From: CAJPNN01 sp041844735
GTDB taxonomy: Bacteria; Bacillota; Clostridia; Peptostreptococcales; Anaerovoracaceae
Direction of reading: 5' to 3'
Assembly (NCBI GenBank): GCA_041844735.1
Contig: JBGZBP010000001.1
Coordinates: forward strand, 1-20,213
Length of the DNA: 20,213 nt
Numbering within the stretch: position 1 is the first letter of the stretch; every line of letters begins with the position of its first letter. Below are positions 1-5,764 of the stretch, one piece after another. The notes beneath the pieces are model-generated. The model saw only the letters and a list, made by a program, of their open reading frames with translations, was not told the DNA's origin and made no database searches. The translations under genes were made by a program, and so were the position numbers.

Positions 1-246
1 AACAAGGGGCAGCACCCAAGTTTACAGATATTCTTTGAGCTGATACAGCGTTACCATATATCCGTAGACCAATTCCTGTTAGACACGCCCGCTGCAAAGG
101 ACACAAAGCGGCGGCAGCTTGACGCGCTCCTTGACGGTATGCCCTTATCGCTCATGCTGTCAAGCAGCGTGTCGAGCTGCCGCCTTTGCGTCGATTTTTC
201 CGCTGTCTTATCCGGGAAAAAGAATTGGTCTACGGATATGTCATAA
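1..246 (+). pseudogene. Truncated Orf9-like XRE regulator fragment (5' outside window)
   Basis: Frame 1 is open from the window edge to a TAA at 244-246. The first 47 codons, starting NKGQHPSLQIFFELIQRY and ending LDALLDGM (1-141), match the middle of the XRE protein encoded on the opposite strand at 51-437. After codon 47 the reading runs into the antisense of that second gene and is meaningless. The normal C-terminus of this regulator family (SDKD followed by about 20 residues) is therefore missing. It is the remnant of a repressor from a second Tn916-like element, or of a duplicated module. The N-terminal HTH should lie left of the window. Confidence is high for the homology and moderate for calling it non-functional. 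Confidence 0.7.
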
Positions 247-296
247 CGGGTTACAAGCTCATAAAAGATTTGCAGGCTTGGCTGTTGCCCTTTGTT
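1..296. repeat. Imperfect inverted repeat formed by two XRE gene copies tail to tail
   Basis: Arm 1 (1-141, plus) and arm 2 (144-296, read on minus) encode the same 47-48 residue stretch of the XRE regulator and are separated by about 2 nt. Near the centre the arms are close to identical (GGCGGCAGCTTGACGCGCTC against GGCGGCAGCTCGACACGCTG), so the region can form a long hairpin. Further out they diverge at both DNA and protein level (LIQRYHIS against LVTRYDIS). They are therefore two paralogues joined by recombination, not one recent inverted duplication. Confidence 0.7.
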
Positions 297-437
297 TTCA
301 ATATTCGCAAGGTAGCGAGGGGAAATGTTCATTTCGTCGCTTACTTTCTTGCGGCTTTCATTTCTGCCTGTCCGCGCTGCTTTTATGGCTTGCCCGAAAG
401 CTGCAAAGTCATACAAAGGTACTGGTCTTTTTGCCAT
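51..437 (-). CDS. XRE-family HTH repressor, Tn916 Orf9-like, C-terminus replaced
   Basis: The 128-aa protein starts MAKRPVPLYDFAAFGQAIK and carries an N-terminal HTH at about residues 27-50 (ESRKKVSDEMNISPRYLANI), followed by the conserved QPSLQIFYELVTRYDISVDQ segment. This is the small repressor placed divergently from the sigma/xis/int module in Tn916-like ICEs, where Orf9 represses transcription of orf7-orf8. Residues 1-98 (437 down to 144) look intact. From residue 99 on (IPSRSASSCRRF...) the codons are antisense of the second XRE copy at 1-141, so the native tail is lost to an inversion-type junction. DNA binding may survive. The start codon faces away from arsR, which leaves about 170 bp of shared divergent control region. 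Confidence 0.7.
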   Translation of the reverse strand: MAKRPVPLYDFAAFGQAIKAARTGRNESRKKVSDEMNISPRYLANIENKGQQPSLQIFYELVTRYDISVDQFFFPDKTAEKSTQRRQLDTLLDSMSDKGIPSRSASSCRRFVSFAAGVSNRNWSTDIW

Positions 438-544
438 AATAATTCACCCAACTACATTTTACTGTTCCTTTCTTTGCTTGGATATGCTTACACAGTACCT
501 ACTATTAGCCAAAATAATTCATATTATTGCCGGCGAAAAACATA

Positions 545-572
545 TTGACAAATTTCAATTTGTGTATATAAT
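545..572 (+). promoter_or_regulatory. arsR promoter with overlapping ArsR-type operator
   Basis: A consensus -35 TTGACA (545-550) is separated by 16 nt from a perfect -10 TATAAT (567-572). Inside the spacer is the palindrome CAAATT-TC-AATTTG (549-562), placed where a bound ArsR/SmtB dimer would block RNA polymerase. The core GACAAATTTCAAT recurs upstream of the permease gene at 966-978. Autoregulation by the ArsR at 607 is inferred. Confidence 0.7.
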
Positions 573-606
573 AGTTTATAGAAGCACGTCAACAGGAGGT
601 GAGATT

Positions 607-921
607 ATGGAACTTGATGAAAAAAAAATACCAACGATTTTCAAAGCATTTTGTGATGAAAACCGTGTTAAAATTTTGAAACTATTGCTTACAGGAGAGA
701 AGTGTGCTTGTGTACTATTAGATGATATGCACATTACGCAACCAACGCTTTCCCACCACATGAAAATACTTTGTGATTCTGGTATAGTGATAGGACGCAA
801 AGAGGGGAAATGGATGCACTACTCTATTTCAGAGAATGGCGTGCAGTATGCAATAGATTGTCTACAAGCGCTTATGATTACAAGTGCAGCATTTGAAAAT
901 AAGTCGTGTTGTGATAGGTAA
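607..921 (+). CDS. arsR: ArsR/SmtB-family metalloid-responsive repressor
   Basis: This 104-aa winged-helix repressor starts at the ATG at 607, which follows the SD sequence AGGAGGTGAG. An upstream in-frame extension to 325 would cross the promoter and is not used. Motifs seen: N-terminal FKAFCDENRVKILKLLL, the recognition region ITQPTLSHHMKILCDSGIV and the wing GRKEGKWMHYSI. The cysteine pair in GEKCACVLLD (residues about 32-34) stands where ELCVCDL binds As(III)/Sb(III) in classical ArsR, and the tail ends SCCDR. ArsR proteins leave DNA when metalloid binds. It is the first gene of a three-gene cargo operon with a permease and a Cys-rich thioredoxin-like protein. Confidence 0.9.
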   Translation: MELDEKKIPTIFKAFCDENRVKILKLLLTGEKCACVLLDDMHITQPTLSHHMKILCDSGIVIGRKEGKWMHYSISENGVQYAIDCLQALMITSAAFENKSCCDR

Positions 922-946
922 GTTTACTTACTTTTCCGCACGACTT
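901..946 (+). repeat. Nested hairpin at the arsR 3' end
   Basis: Outer arms AAGTCGTG (901-908) and CACGACTT (939-946) are perfectly complementary. They enclose a second perfect hairpin, GTAAGT (918-923) with ACTTAC (926-931), followed by CTTTTCC. The structure overlaps the arsR stop codon and sits just before the second operator. It may be a weak terminator or a processing/attenuation element that sets the arsR to permease ratio. Confidence 0.5.
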
Positions 947-960
947 ATCAAAACATCAAC

Positions 961-984
961 ATATAGACAAATTTCAATATTTCT
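961..984 (+). promoter_or_regulatory. Second ArsR-like operator upstream of the permease
   Basis: ATATAGACAAATTTCAATAT, continuing TTCTAT, is an imperfect palindrome with outer arms ATAGA / TCTAT. It shares the 13-mer GACAAATTTCAAT with the arsR operator at 547-559. Presence of the same core in front of two genes of one operon suggests ArsR also controls the permease directly. I see no convincing separate -10 here. Confidence 0.5.
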
Positions 985-1002
985 ATTTCAAGGAGGCTAT
1001 TT

Positions 1003-2016
1003 ATGGATATGCTAAAAACAGGTTGGAACTTCTTTCAAAATGAAGTTTTAGGTATGGCATGGCTTAATCGTCTAATAGGTAATTTAATTAACGCTTGCGG
1101 ATTAGACGCAACGAGCAAAATCGGTGGTAGTATTCAATTTTTTGTTTACGACACAATCAAAATCATGGTGTTGTTAGGGGTTCTGATTTTAATTATTTCA
1201 TATATTCAAAGCTATTTCCCGCCGGAACGGACAAAGAAAATTCTTGGAAGGTTTCATGGTATCGGCGCAAATATAATTTCTGCGCTCCTTGGTACGGTAA
1301 CGCCTTTTTGTTCTTGTTCTTCCATTCCTCTGTTTATCGGTTTTACAAGTGCAGGTCTGCCGCTTGGAGTTACTTTTTCTTTCCTGATTTCTTCTCCAAT
1401 GGTTGACCTCGGTTCGCTTGTTCTGCTAATGAGTATATTTGGGTGGAAGATAGCCGTTGCTTATGTCGTGCTTGGGCTTGTGATAGCCGTTGCAGGTGGT
1501 ACATTGATTGAAAAACTACATCTTGAAAGCTACGTTGAGGATTTTATAAGGGGTGGAAACAGTCTTGATGTTCCGCAGGAAGAACTACACTTCAAAGACC
1601 GTATCAAATACGCATGGGAGCAGGTTTTAGCAACAGCAAAAAAGGTTGCCCCCTATGTACTGATTGGCGTAGGTATCGGTGCATTTATCCATGATTGGAT
1701 ACCCGAAGATTTTATTGTCAAAGTGCTTGGTACGGGTAATCCCTTTGGCGTAATCCTTGCGACGATTGCGGGCGTTCCCATGTATGCGGATATTTTCGGC
1801 ACAATTCCGATTGCAGAAGCCCTACTTGCAAAGGGCGCACAGCTTGGCGTTGTCCTGTCCTTTATGATGGGCGTTACCACGCTTTCGCTCCCGTCCGTAA
1901 TCATGTTGCGAAAGGCAGTTAAGCCGAAGTTGCTCGGTATCTTCATTGCAATTTGTACCATAGGAATTATTCTTATAGGCTATTTTTTCAATGCAATTTC
2001 TTACTTGTTAATATAA
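1003..2016 (+). CDS. ArsP / UPF0718 (YraQ-like) permease
   Basis: A 337-aa polytopic membrane protein with about eight hydrophobic segments, starting at an ATG 8 nt after AAGGAGG. The hallmark TPFCSCSSIPLF lies at residues 100-111, and a second conserved block, AGVPMYADIFGTIP, is in the C-terminal half. This is the DUF318/UPF0718 permease family, which includes ArsP, an exporter of trivalent organoarsenicals. Position between an ArsR with a Cys sensor and a Cys-rich thioredoxin-like protein supports metalloid or organoarsenical efflux. Substrate is inferred; other thiophilic compounds are possible. C103 and C105 are candidate ligand residues. Confidence 0.85.
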   Translation: MDMLKTGWNFFQNEVLGMAWLNRLIGNLINACGLDATSKIGGSIQFFVYDTIKIMVLLGVLILIISYIQSYFPPERTKKILGRFHGIGANIISALLGTVTPFCSCSSIPLFIGFTSAGLPLGVTFSFLISSPMVDLGSLVLLMSIFGWKIAVAYVVLGLVIAVAGGTLIEKLHLESYVEDFIRGGNSLDVPQEELHFKDRIKYAWEQVLATAKKVAPYVLIGVGIGAFIHDWIPEDFIVKVLGTGNPFGVILATIAGVPMYADIFGTIPIAEALLAKGAQLGVVLSFMMGVTTLSLPSVIMLRKAVKPKLLGIFIAICTIGIILIGYFFNAISYLLI

Positions 2017-2047
2017 GCGAATATAAAATTTTTTGGAGGTAATTATT

Positions 2048-2431
2048 ATGACATTATTTGGTTTTGGAAAGAAGAAAGAAAAAGAAATAAACGCTCCTGT
2101 TTGTACTTGCAATGGTAACTGTTCCGTGTCTGAAACAGTTGAACCGGAAAATTTGAATAACTGTTGTCAAGACATACAAGGCAGAATTTGCTGTATCAAG
2201 GTATTAGGTTCAGGGTGTTGTCATGCTCTTTATGAGAACACACAATCCGCCGTTAAAGCAATGGGGATTTCCGTAGAAGTAGAATATATTACGGACTTGA
2301 AAAAGGTTATGGAATATGGCGTTATGAGTGTACCTGCTCTTGTTGTCAACAACAAAGTAGTATCTACGGGGAAAGTGCTGAAAACAGAAAACGTGCAAAA
2401 ACTGTTACAAAAAATCGTTTCCGAAAAATAA
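2048..2431 (+). CDS. Thioredoxin-like (TM0996/MTH895-type) Cys-rich protein
   Basis: A 127-aa protein starting at the ATG after TTTTGGAGGTAATTATT. Residues about 45-125 match the small glutaredoxin-like 'redox-active disulfide protein 2' fold: ICCIKVLGSGCC, then YITDLKKVMEYGVMSVPALV with the cis-Pro region, then VVSTGKVL. The usual active site GxGCxxC is here GSGCCHAL, with vicinal cysteines instead of CxxC. A Cys-rich N-terminal tail adds CTCNGNC, and three CC pairs fall at residues 39-40, 48-49 and 57-58, exactly nine residues apart. Such vicinal dithiols suit As(III) capture or reduction. It is the last gene of the arsR operon, 31 nt after the permease. Role inferred. Confidence 0.8.
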   Translation: MTLFGFGKKKEKEINAPVCTCNGNCSVSETVEPENLNNCCQDIQGRICCIKVLGSGCCHALYENTQSAVKAMGISVEVEYITDLKKVMEYGVMSVPALVVNNKVVSTGKVLKTENVQKLLQKIVSEK

Positions 2432-2521
2432 ATTTAATATCAAATTTACGCCTTATTATCAATAATTCAAATAGCGATTTAATGCTATGTAAAACAACAA
2501 AACTGCCGAATGTAGGCAGAT

Positions 2522-2568
2522 AAAACGGCGGTTTTGAAATATTTACTCAAAACCGCCGTTTTCTTTTT
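2522..2568 (+). terminator. Strong Rho-independent terminator of the arsR operon
   Basis: A perfect 16-bp stem, AAAACGGCGGTTTTGA (2522-2537) with TCAAAACCGCCGTTTT (2547-2562), has a 9-nt loop and is followed by CTTTTT. It isolates the cargo operon from the downstream sigma/xis/int module, and its flanking A and T runs should let it work in both directions. Confidence 0.92.
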
Positions 2569-2642
2569 GAAAAATAAGATAACGGGGGGTGTATTAAAGT
2601 CGCCCTTTTTTGAGGATACGGCGGTATCAAGGAGGTATCGCC

Positions 2643-2744
2643 ATGTCCTTTTTCTATATCGCCATATCTTTTAGCTTATCAAAAAAAGCCCGACCGCCGC
2701 CGGGAACACTTCTACCCTCATATATGAACTGTCAAATCATCTAA
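2643..2744 (+). CDS. Short leader ORF upstream of the sigma factor
   Basis: A 33-codon ORF, MSFFYIAISFSLSKK followed by a Pro-rich stretch, ends at TAA 2742-2744. It has a very good SD (AAGGAGG at 2630-2636) with correct spacing. It is directly followed by a 13-bp hairpin (2764-2794) and the sigma gene, the arrangement expected of a leader peptide coupled to attenuation. No family recognised; a translated leader is inferred from SD and position only. Confidence 0.4.
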   Translation: MSFFYIAISFSLSKKARPPPGTLLPSYMNCQII

Positions 2745-2763
2745 ATACCGCTTACAATTCCTT

Positions 2764-2794
2764 TGCGCTTGTCTGCATCTTGCAGACAGGCGCA
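2764..2794 (+). terminator. Attenuator-like hairpin before the sigma factor gene
   Basis: TGCGCTTGTCTGC (2764-2776) pairs with GCAGACAGGCGCA (2782-2794) through 13 bp including one G-U, loop ATCTT, followed by TTTTGAATTTTC. It lies between the leader ORF and the sigma gene, so readthrough could depend on leader translation. Confidence 0.6.
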
Positions 2795-2919
2795 TTTTGA
2801 ATTTTCGGGAGGTTTTTTCAAAAAAGTTTCGCTTTCATTCGGCGTTTGAAAAAATCGCCTGTATTATCCCGCGAAAAGGGGAGGTACCGCCACCTTTCAA
2901 CACGAAAGGAGGTGAGAAC

Positions 2920-3360
2920 ATGGAACCTAATCGCGTGGAATTTCAGAAGCAATGTATCTTTCAAAGTTTCTGTAAACGGGTGCTGCACAACGAAGCCTGC
3001 AACGCCCACGAGGAAATCCGGCGTCGCAGAGCAAAGGAAGTGTCGTTTTCCGACCTTGCCTTGCATGAGGAACGACAGCTTTATACGCTTGATAAGTATT
3101 TTCAAGACGAAGAAGCCGAGCCGAGCTATCAGCAGGCAGGAAAGAAAATCACGCCGAAGCTGCTGCTTGAAGCAATCCGCACTTTGCCGGAAGAAAAAAG
3201 GAAAGCTATCATGCTGTACTATTTCGAGGGCATGACCGACGTGGAGATTGGAAAGTTATTCAATACGTCGCGCAGCACGATACAGTACAGACGGACAAGC
3301 TCTTTTGAAATCTTGAAGAAATATTTGGAGGAACACGCTGATGAATGGGACGAATGGTAA
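2920..3360 (+). CDS. Sigma-70-like factor, Tn916 Orf7-like
   Basis: 146 aa, starting MEPNRVEFQKQC at an ATG 8 nt after AAAGGAGG; the longer frame from 2797 has no SD. The C-terminal half is a sigma region 4: LPEEKRKAIMLYYFEGMTD followed by VEIGKLFNTSRSTIQYRRTS (about 89-127), a clear HTH with its recognition helix. Tn916-like ICEs keep such a small sigma factor ahead of xis/int, where it promotes expression of the excision and transfer genes. It overlaps the next gene by 20 nt, suggesting translational coupling. Confidence 0.88.
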   Translation: MEPNRVEFQKQCIFQSFCKRVLHNEACNAHEEIRRRRAKEVSFSDLALHEERQLYTLDKYFQDEEAEPSYQQAGKKITPKLLLEAIRTLPEEKRKAIMLYYFEGMTDVEIGKLFNTSRSTIQYRRTSSFEILKKYLEEHADEWDEW

Positions 3361-3598
3361 ACAATCTGACTTCCCGGACGTTGCCCTTGTTCCCTATCCT
3401 GTCATTGTGGCAGCGACAAAGGGCGACCCGGACGCTATGAAAATTGTCTTGCAGCATTTTAGTGGTTACATAGCGAGCCTTTCCATGCGGAAGCTCTGCG
3501 ACGAGCGCGGAAACGTCTATTTTGGCGTTGACGAGGATATTCGCCAACGGCTGCAAGCAAGACTAATGAGGGCAATCCTCACATTTAGGGTTGAATAA
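3341..3598 (+). CDS. HTH protein of conjugative transposons, Tn916 Orf8-like
   Basis: 85 aa. The region PYPVIVAATKGDPDAMKIVL followed by QHFSGYIASLSMR is typical of the short 'HTH conjugative transposon-like' family that always accompanies the Orf7-type sigma factor and resembles sigma region 2 (a helper to the sigma factor). The C-terminal part, VDEDIRQRLQARLMRAILTF, is also conserved. The start ATG is inside the end of the sigma gene and the SD (TTGGAGGA) lies within its coding sequence. Sigma and helper probably act as a split sigma factor. Confidence 0.85.
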   Translation: MNGTNGKQSDFPDVALVPYPVIVAATKGDPDAMKIVLQHFSGYIASLSMRKLCDERGNVYFGVDEDIRQRLQARLMRAILTFRVE

Positions 3599-3605
3599 CT
3601 GCACC

Positions 3606-3643
3606 GATACCGAAACGTCTTAACCCCTTTTCCGTTTCGTATC
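3606..3643 (+). terminator. Stem-loop just after the Orf8-like gene
   Basis: GATAC-C-GAAACG (3606-3617, one bulged C) pairs with CGTTTCGTATC (3633-3643), giving 11 bp around a 15-nt loop. There is no U-run, so it is a structural or Rho-dependent element rather than a classic intrinsic terminator. It starts 8 nt after the stop codon and separates the sigma pair from xis/int. Confidence 0.4.
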
Positions 3644-4025
3644 AATCCGCAGCAGCCCCGTATGTTCCTTGACAAAGAAAGCGACGCAAGATAACGGCGA
3701 CGCAGTATAGGGCAAACCGGGTACGTCCTTTTTGCGCCGAGCCATACGGAGGGTGCGCCATGACGCTATTCCTCTATCGGGAAAAGCCGAGCGAGAAACA
3801 CCGCGACGGGAAGCAAGTTAGCAGCTTGCGGGCGACAACACGCATTGAGGGGAGATAAGCCTTTACAGCCACAGTCCGAGCGTTCAGAGCGTCGCAGGCA
3901 ATGGGTAAAGCTGCCTTAAATGAGCAGGGGTGCAATTCCCGCGAGGTTGTGCTAACAGCCGCCCGGTTAAAGCCCACTTTTTGTAACTTGACTTTTTAGC
4001 CATTTATGAAAGGGGGTATTTTCCT
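3644..4025 (+). other. Structured non-coding region upstream of xis
   Basis: About 380 nt lacking a long gene. Visible local helices: AGGCA (3896-3900) with TGCCT (3912-3916); a GC-A-GGG / CCCGC hairpin in 3924-3942; GGTTGT with ACAGCC (3945-3960, loop GCTA). A distant match, AACCGGG (3715-3721) with CCCGGTT (3962-3968), would close the whole domain. Close inside lies the 32-codon ORF at 3760. It could be an RNA leader controlling xis. Pairings were read by eye, with no covariation data. Confidence 0.35.
3760..3858 (+). CDS. Short ORF (32 aa) upstream of xis
   Basis: Encodes MTLFLYREKPSEKHRDGKQV and a short basic tail ending RIEGR, preceded by ACGGAGGGTGCGCC (GGAGG at about 3748-3752). It lies between the Orf8-like gene and xis and inside the proposed structured leader. 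No family recognised. Basic composition and SD make translation plausible. It may be a leader peptide rather than a functional protein. Confidence 0.35.
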   Translation: MTLFLYREKPSEKHRDGKQVSSLRATTRIEGR

Positions 4026-4262
4026 ATGGCAAAAAAGGAAACAGCAAGCCCCGCTATCCCTGTATTCCCTATGTTAAAGACCGTTGAGCAAATGAGCAAG
4101 ATTAGCGGTATCGGGGAAAATAAACTGCGCGAGCTTATGGATAGTGGCGAGCTTGAATATATACAAAATGGAAACCGTCGTTTGATAGCTGACGCTGCAA
4201 TCTGGGACTGGTACCACAGGGCAAAGACGACAGCGAAGCCCCCGGCACGACAGGGAGGTTAA
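4026..4262 (+). CDS. xis: Excisionase (Xis), Tn916 family
   Basis: 78 aa, with a MerR-like/HTH_17 fold: MLKTVEQMSKISGIGENKLR, then ELMDSGELEYIQNGNRRLI, then WDWYHR. This is the small directionality factor that bends the ends of the element and drives Int toward excision. The start ATG follows AAAGGGGG with normal spacing. It lies 3 nt before int, in the standard xis-int order at the right end of Tn916-like ICEs. Confidence 0.9.
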   Translation: MAKKETASPAIPVFPMLKTVEQMSKISGIGENKLRELMDSGELEYIQNGNRRLIADAAIWDWYHRAKTTAKPPARQGG

Positions 4263-4265
4263 GCT

Positions 4266-5570
4266 ATGGCTATATCAACAAGGCAGGTTAAGAATAAACG
4301 CGACAGCAACGGCGTACTGACCGGGCGGCCGGGTACAGTTTACGACGTGAATATAAAGTACACCGCCCCGAATGGGGAAAAGAAAACCTATTCAAAAAAG
4401 GGCTTTCCAACAAAAAAGGAAGCAACGCAGCATGAAGCAGAGATGAAAGCAAAGCTCCATAATCCGGGACAGATTGCGTCTATCGCTTCACAGCGGAAAC
4501 AGACCGTTGCAAGCTATCTGAATGAATGGGTAGAAAGCTATGCAAGAGTGAACTTGCGCCCCTCTACTTACGACGGGTACAAAAGAACGATTGCAAACTA
4601 CATCACGCCATATATCGGCGGCGTTGCCCTTAATCAGCTTACCCCCGCTATGGTAGACAAAATGTTTCAGCAGATTATTGACAAAGGCTTGAAACCGTCC
4701 ACCGCAGCCGGGGCAAAGCGTGTTTTGAGCGTGGCGTTGAGCCATGCCCGGAAATACCGCTATATCGAAACAAACGCAGCAAAGGACACGCTTACGAAGT
4801 TTGGAAAGAGCGACAAGACCCCCGACCCGTACACGCCGGAACAGGTAAAAGCCCTTATGCAGCGCGTCGAGGGTACCGTTTGGGAAATGCCCGTTATCTT
4901 AGGCGGGCTTTACGGTATGCGCCGTTCTGAAATCCTGGGCTTGCGTTGGCGCAATGTGGATTTGGAAAACAACACCTTTGACGTTTCCGAGCAGCTACCC
5001 TTTAAGGTACCGCCAAAAACAAAAGTCATTGAGGAAATGGCACCGCCGAAATCCAACGGGCGAAAGCTGCCTATCACAGAGCTTGCCCGCCCGTTCTTTC
5101 TCAAACAGTTTGCTATGCAGGAAGCGCAGCGCGAACAGGCAGAAAAGGACGGAAAGCCTTACTATGACAATGACCTTGTTGTAGCGAAGCCGGACGGTTC
5201 CCCTATCTCCGCGTCGTGGGTATCTTCCCAGTTTGGAAAGCTGCTTGAAGATTTGGATATGCCGCATATCCGCTTTCACGATTTGCGCCATACAGCAGCT
5301 ACAAATATGCACCAACTGACAGGCGACTTCTACACCGTAGGCGAAGTGTTAGGACATACACTTGCGGGTATCGGCGTATCGCTTGGGCTGTCTATGAACT
5401 TTGAAGCTGTTACCGCCCGTTATGTGGACGTGCGGCTTGAACGCAAAAAAGAAGTCTTAGACGCTTATCATGGGGCGGTCAAACAGGCAGACCCGGCAAA
5501 GGCAGAGAAAGCCGAGCCGAAGAAAGCAAAGAGCGCGGCAAAGAAAAAGAGCAGCGATTTAGAGCTTTAA
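4266..5570 (+). CDS. int: Tyrosine recombinase integrase of a Tn916/Tn1549-like ICE
   Basis: 434 aa. N-terminal arm-binding region about 1-65 (YDVNIKYTAPNGEKKTYSKK), SAM-like core-binding domain about 78-180, catalytic domain 185-400. Catalytic residues seen: R219 (GMRRSEILG), H338-x-x-R341 (FHDLRHTAA), H364 (LGHT) and nucleophile Y386 (VTARYVDVR). The 22-residue gap between the GHT box and Tyr, with GIGVSLGLSMNFEAVT, is typical of this ICE integrase branch. The tail after 405 is Lys/Ala-rich and probably disordered. It integrates and excises the element together with Xis. It is intact by eye, so the element may still be able to excise if the left end is present. Confidence 0.95.
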   Translation: MAISTRQVKNKRDSNGVLTGRPGTVYDVNIKYTAPNGEKKTYSKKGFPTKKEATQHEAEMKAKLHNPGQIASIASQRKQTVASYLNEWVESYARVNLRPSTYDGYKRTIANYITPYIGGVALNQLTPAMVDKMFQQIIDKGLKPSTAAGAKRVLSVALSHARKYRYIETNAAKDTLTKFGKSDKTPDPYTPEQVKALMQRVEGTVWEMPVILGGLYGMRRSEILGLRWRNVDLENNTFDVSEQLPFKVPPKTKVIEEMAPPKSNGRKLPITELARPFFLKQFAMQEAQREQAEKDGKPYYDNDLVVAKPDGSPISASWVSSQFGKLLEDLDMPHIRFHDLRHTAATNMHQLTGDFYTVGEVLGHTLAGIGVSLGLSMNFEAVTARYVDVRLERKKEVLDAYHGAVKQADPAKAEKAEPKKAKSAAKKKSSDLEL

Positions 5571-5620
5571 CCGCTGTATCTCTTTACCGCTTCTTATACC
5601 GTTTTATAGCCCCGCGTGGG

Positions 5621-5649
5621 ATTTGGGCACCATTTGGGCACCATTTACC
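5621..5649. repeat. Tandem 11-bp direct repeats after int (possible Int/Xis arm sites)
   Basis: ATTTGGGCACC (5621-5631) is repeated directly (5632-5642) and followed by the partial copy ATTTACC (5643-5649). Short direct repeats just inside the end are where tyrosine integrases of this family bind with their N-terminal domain. Function inferred from place and repetition. Confidence 0.55.
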
Positions 5650-5680
5650 GAAAAAGCACCACTAACACAGGCGATAAAAG

Positions 5681-5734
5681 AAACGCCGAGAACGCGCAAA
5701 AACATAGAGTTTATGCGGGTTTCCGGCGTTTTCT
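5681..5734 (+). terminator. Terminator after int
   Basis: AAACGCCG (5681-5688) pairs with CGGCGTTT (5724-5731); inside it CGCAAAAAC and GTTTATGCG add about 8 more pairs. TTTTC follows. It is the last recognisable ICE feature, and the element's right end should lie between here and about 5765. Confidence 0.75.
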
Positions 5735-5764
5735 AATCCCTCAACCGACCTAAAATCATCTTGC

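Noticed and set aside
325..606. N-terminal extension of ArsR from 325
   Set aside because: It crosses the promoter and operator; the ATG at 607 has an ideal SD and gives the normal length.
3644..4025. Group II intron 5' part (GTGCGCC at 3754)
   Set aside because: No intron-encoded protein, no domain V, and the flanking ICE genes are in normal spacing.
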